Below are positions 12,607 through 13,073 of a stretch of 13,073 nt of DNA, piece by piece. Origin of the DNA: Rhodospirillales bacterium (GTDB lineage Bacteria; Pseudomonadota; Alphaproteobacteria; UBA8366; JADFVY01); contig JAHELM010000021.1 of the NCBI GenBank assembly GCA_024644185.1, positions 1 to 13,073 of the forward strand, read 5' to 3'. The notes under the pieces are model-generated. The model was not told the origin of the DNA and did no database searches. It worked only from the letters and a program-made list of their open reading frames with translations. Every line of letters begins with the position of its first letter. Positions within the stretch are counted from its first letter, which is position 1. The translations under genes were made by a program, and so were the position numbers.

Positions 12607-13073
12607 CTACTTCCGCGCGGTAATGGACTGGCGGAAACCTTGCTTGACCAGGTCGCCCATCAGCGAGCAGTCGATGCCCTTCGACGGGTCCTGCATCTCC
12701 TTCATGACACCCAGCTTGACCCACCATTCGTTGGTGGTCTTGACCGATTGCTGGAAGCCGGCATGCTTGCCGAAAGGCGGCTCGCCGTCCAGCACGCCGC
12801 AGAACTGCGCCGCTTCGTTGAAATCGAACATGTAGTTGCCGCCGAGGAAGTCCTTGCCGTTGGTGCCGATGACGTATTCAACGTCGGTCAGCGGCCACTG
12901 CAGGTAGTCGGCGATGAACTGGTTCATCTCCGGCGTATGGTCGTGCCAGTACTGCAACGCCATCCAGCGCGCCTTCAGCAGATCGACCGCGGCCTTGCGA
13001 TGGTTCTTGATAAAGTCCGTGTTCATGTAGATCGAATCGCCGAACAAACCCATCTTCCGGTAGGTATCCATCG
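12607..13073 (-). CDS. ABC importer substrate-binding protein, C-terminal part (cut by window end)
   Basis: The last 155 or so residues of a periplasmic solute-binding protein; the frame continues beyond the window edge, so the signal peptide and ligand-binding N-lobe are not visible. The internal Met at 13069-13071 is not the start. The segment MGLFGDSIYMNTDFIKNHRKAA is typical of the NMT1/THI5-like and SsuA/TauA-like class: a strand, then a helix where 'the subunit continues after residue x' is replaced by KNHRKAAVDLLKARWMALQYW. A helix with WWVKLGVMKEMQDPSKGIDCSLM and a C-terminal FRQSITARK end the protein. It is the first visible gene of the importer operon, followed by permease, ATPase and creatininase homologue. 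The ligand is unknown; the hydrolase suggests a nitrogenous ring or amide. Confidence 0.85.
   Translation of the reverse strand, partial: MDTYRKMGLFGDSIYMNTDFIKNHRKAAVDLLKARWMALQYWHDHTPEMNQFIADYLQWPLTDVEYVIGTNGKDFLGGNYMFDFNEAAQFCGVLDGEPPFGKHAGFQQSVKTTNEWWVKLGVMKEMQDPSKGIDCSLMGDLVKQGFRQSITARK

Noticed and set aside
1..13073. Mobile element, CRISPR array or RNA gene
   Set aside because: No transposase, integrase, regular spaced repeats, tRNA-like or rRNA-like sequence was seen on either strand.

Overview
The window looks like chromosomal DNA of a high-GC proteobacterium, most likely an alphaproteobacterium. This is inferred from GC-biased codon use, three FNR/FixK-type boxes (TTGA-N6-TCAA), many short-chain dehydrogenases (SDRs) and a DUF6455-like protein. 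No rRNA, tRNA, CRISPR array, transposon or integrase was seen. Most genes are ordinary metabolic accessory genes. The part that stands out is a redox region around 5.5-10 kb.

Layout: 1-55 is the tail of a plus-strand gene. It faces an exported cyclophilin on the minus strand (128-691), with a bidirectional terminator between them. A 336-bp gap leads to an APC-family amino acid/choline-type permease (1028-2623), a strong hairpin, a tandem 17-bp repeat and SDR 1 (2745-3515). From 3547 to 7462 the minus strand carries, in order of transcription, SDR 4 and SDR 3 (stop and start overlapping), a small membrane-anchored four-cysteine protein with its own promoter region, SDR 2 and mtnA. A roughly 480-bp divergent regulatory gap follows. 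After it comes a plus-strand tetraheme c-type cytochrome (7942-8667), a UUCG terminator and a six-bladed NHL beta-propeller lipoprotein (8879-10009). A perfect 20-bp hairpin separates this pair from a minus-strand operon. That operon holds an ABC importer (binding protein, cut by the window edge; permease; ATPase) and a creatininase-family amidohydrolase.

How it may work together: exactly three FNR/FixK-type boxes were found. Each lies upstream of one gene of a putative low-oxygen set: the four-cysteine protein, the tetraheme cytochrome and the propeller lipoprotein. At each, a plausible -10 sits about where a class II (-41.5) FNR promoter needs it. The cytochrome has the doubled-CXXCH layout of tetraheme cytochromes that include the filament-forming OmcE type. 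The lipoprotein resembles propellers that, from memory, accompany multiheme cytochromes in metal-reducing bacteria. A small extracellular or outer-membrane electron-transfer module induced by oxygen limitation is therefore the main hypothesis.

The ABC/creatininase operon probably imports and hydrolyses a small nitrogenous compound. Its hydrolase has Asn where creatininase has a metal-binding His. The permease/SDR 1 pair and the SDR/mtnA genes look like catabolic or salvage functions whose substrates cannot be read from sequence alone.
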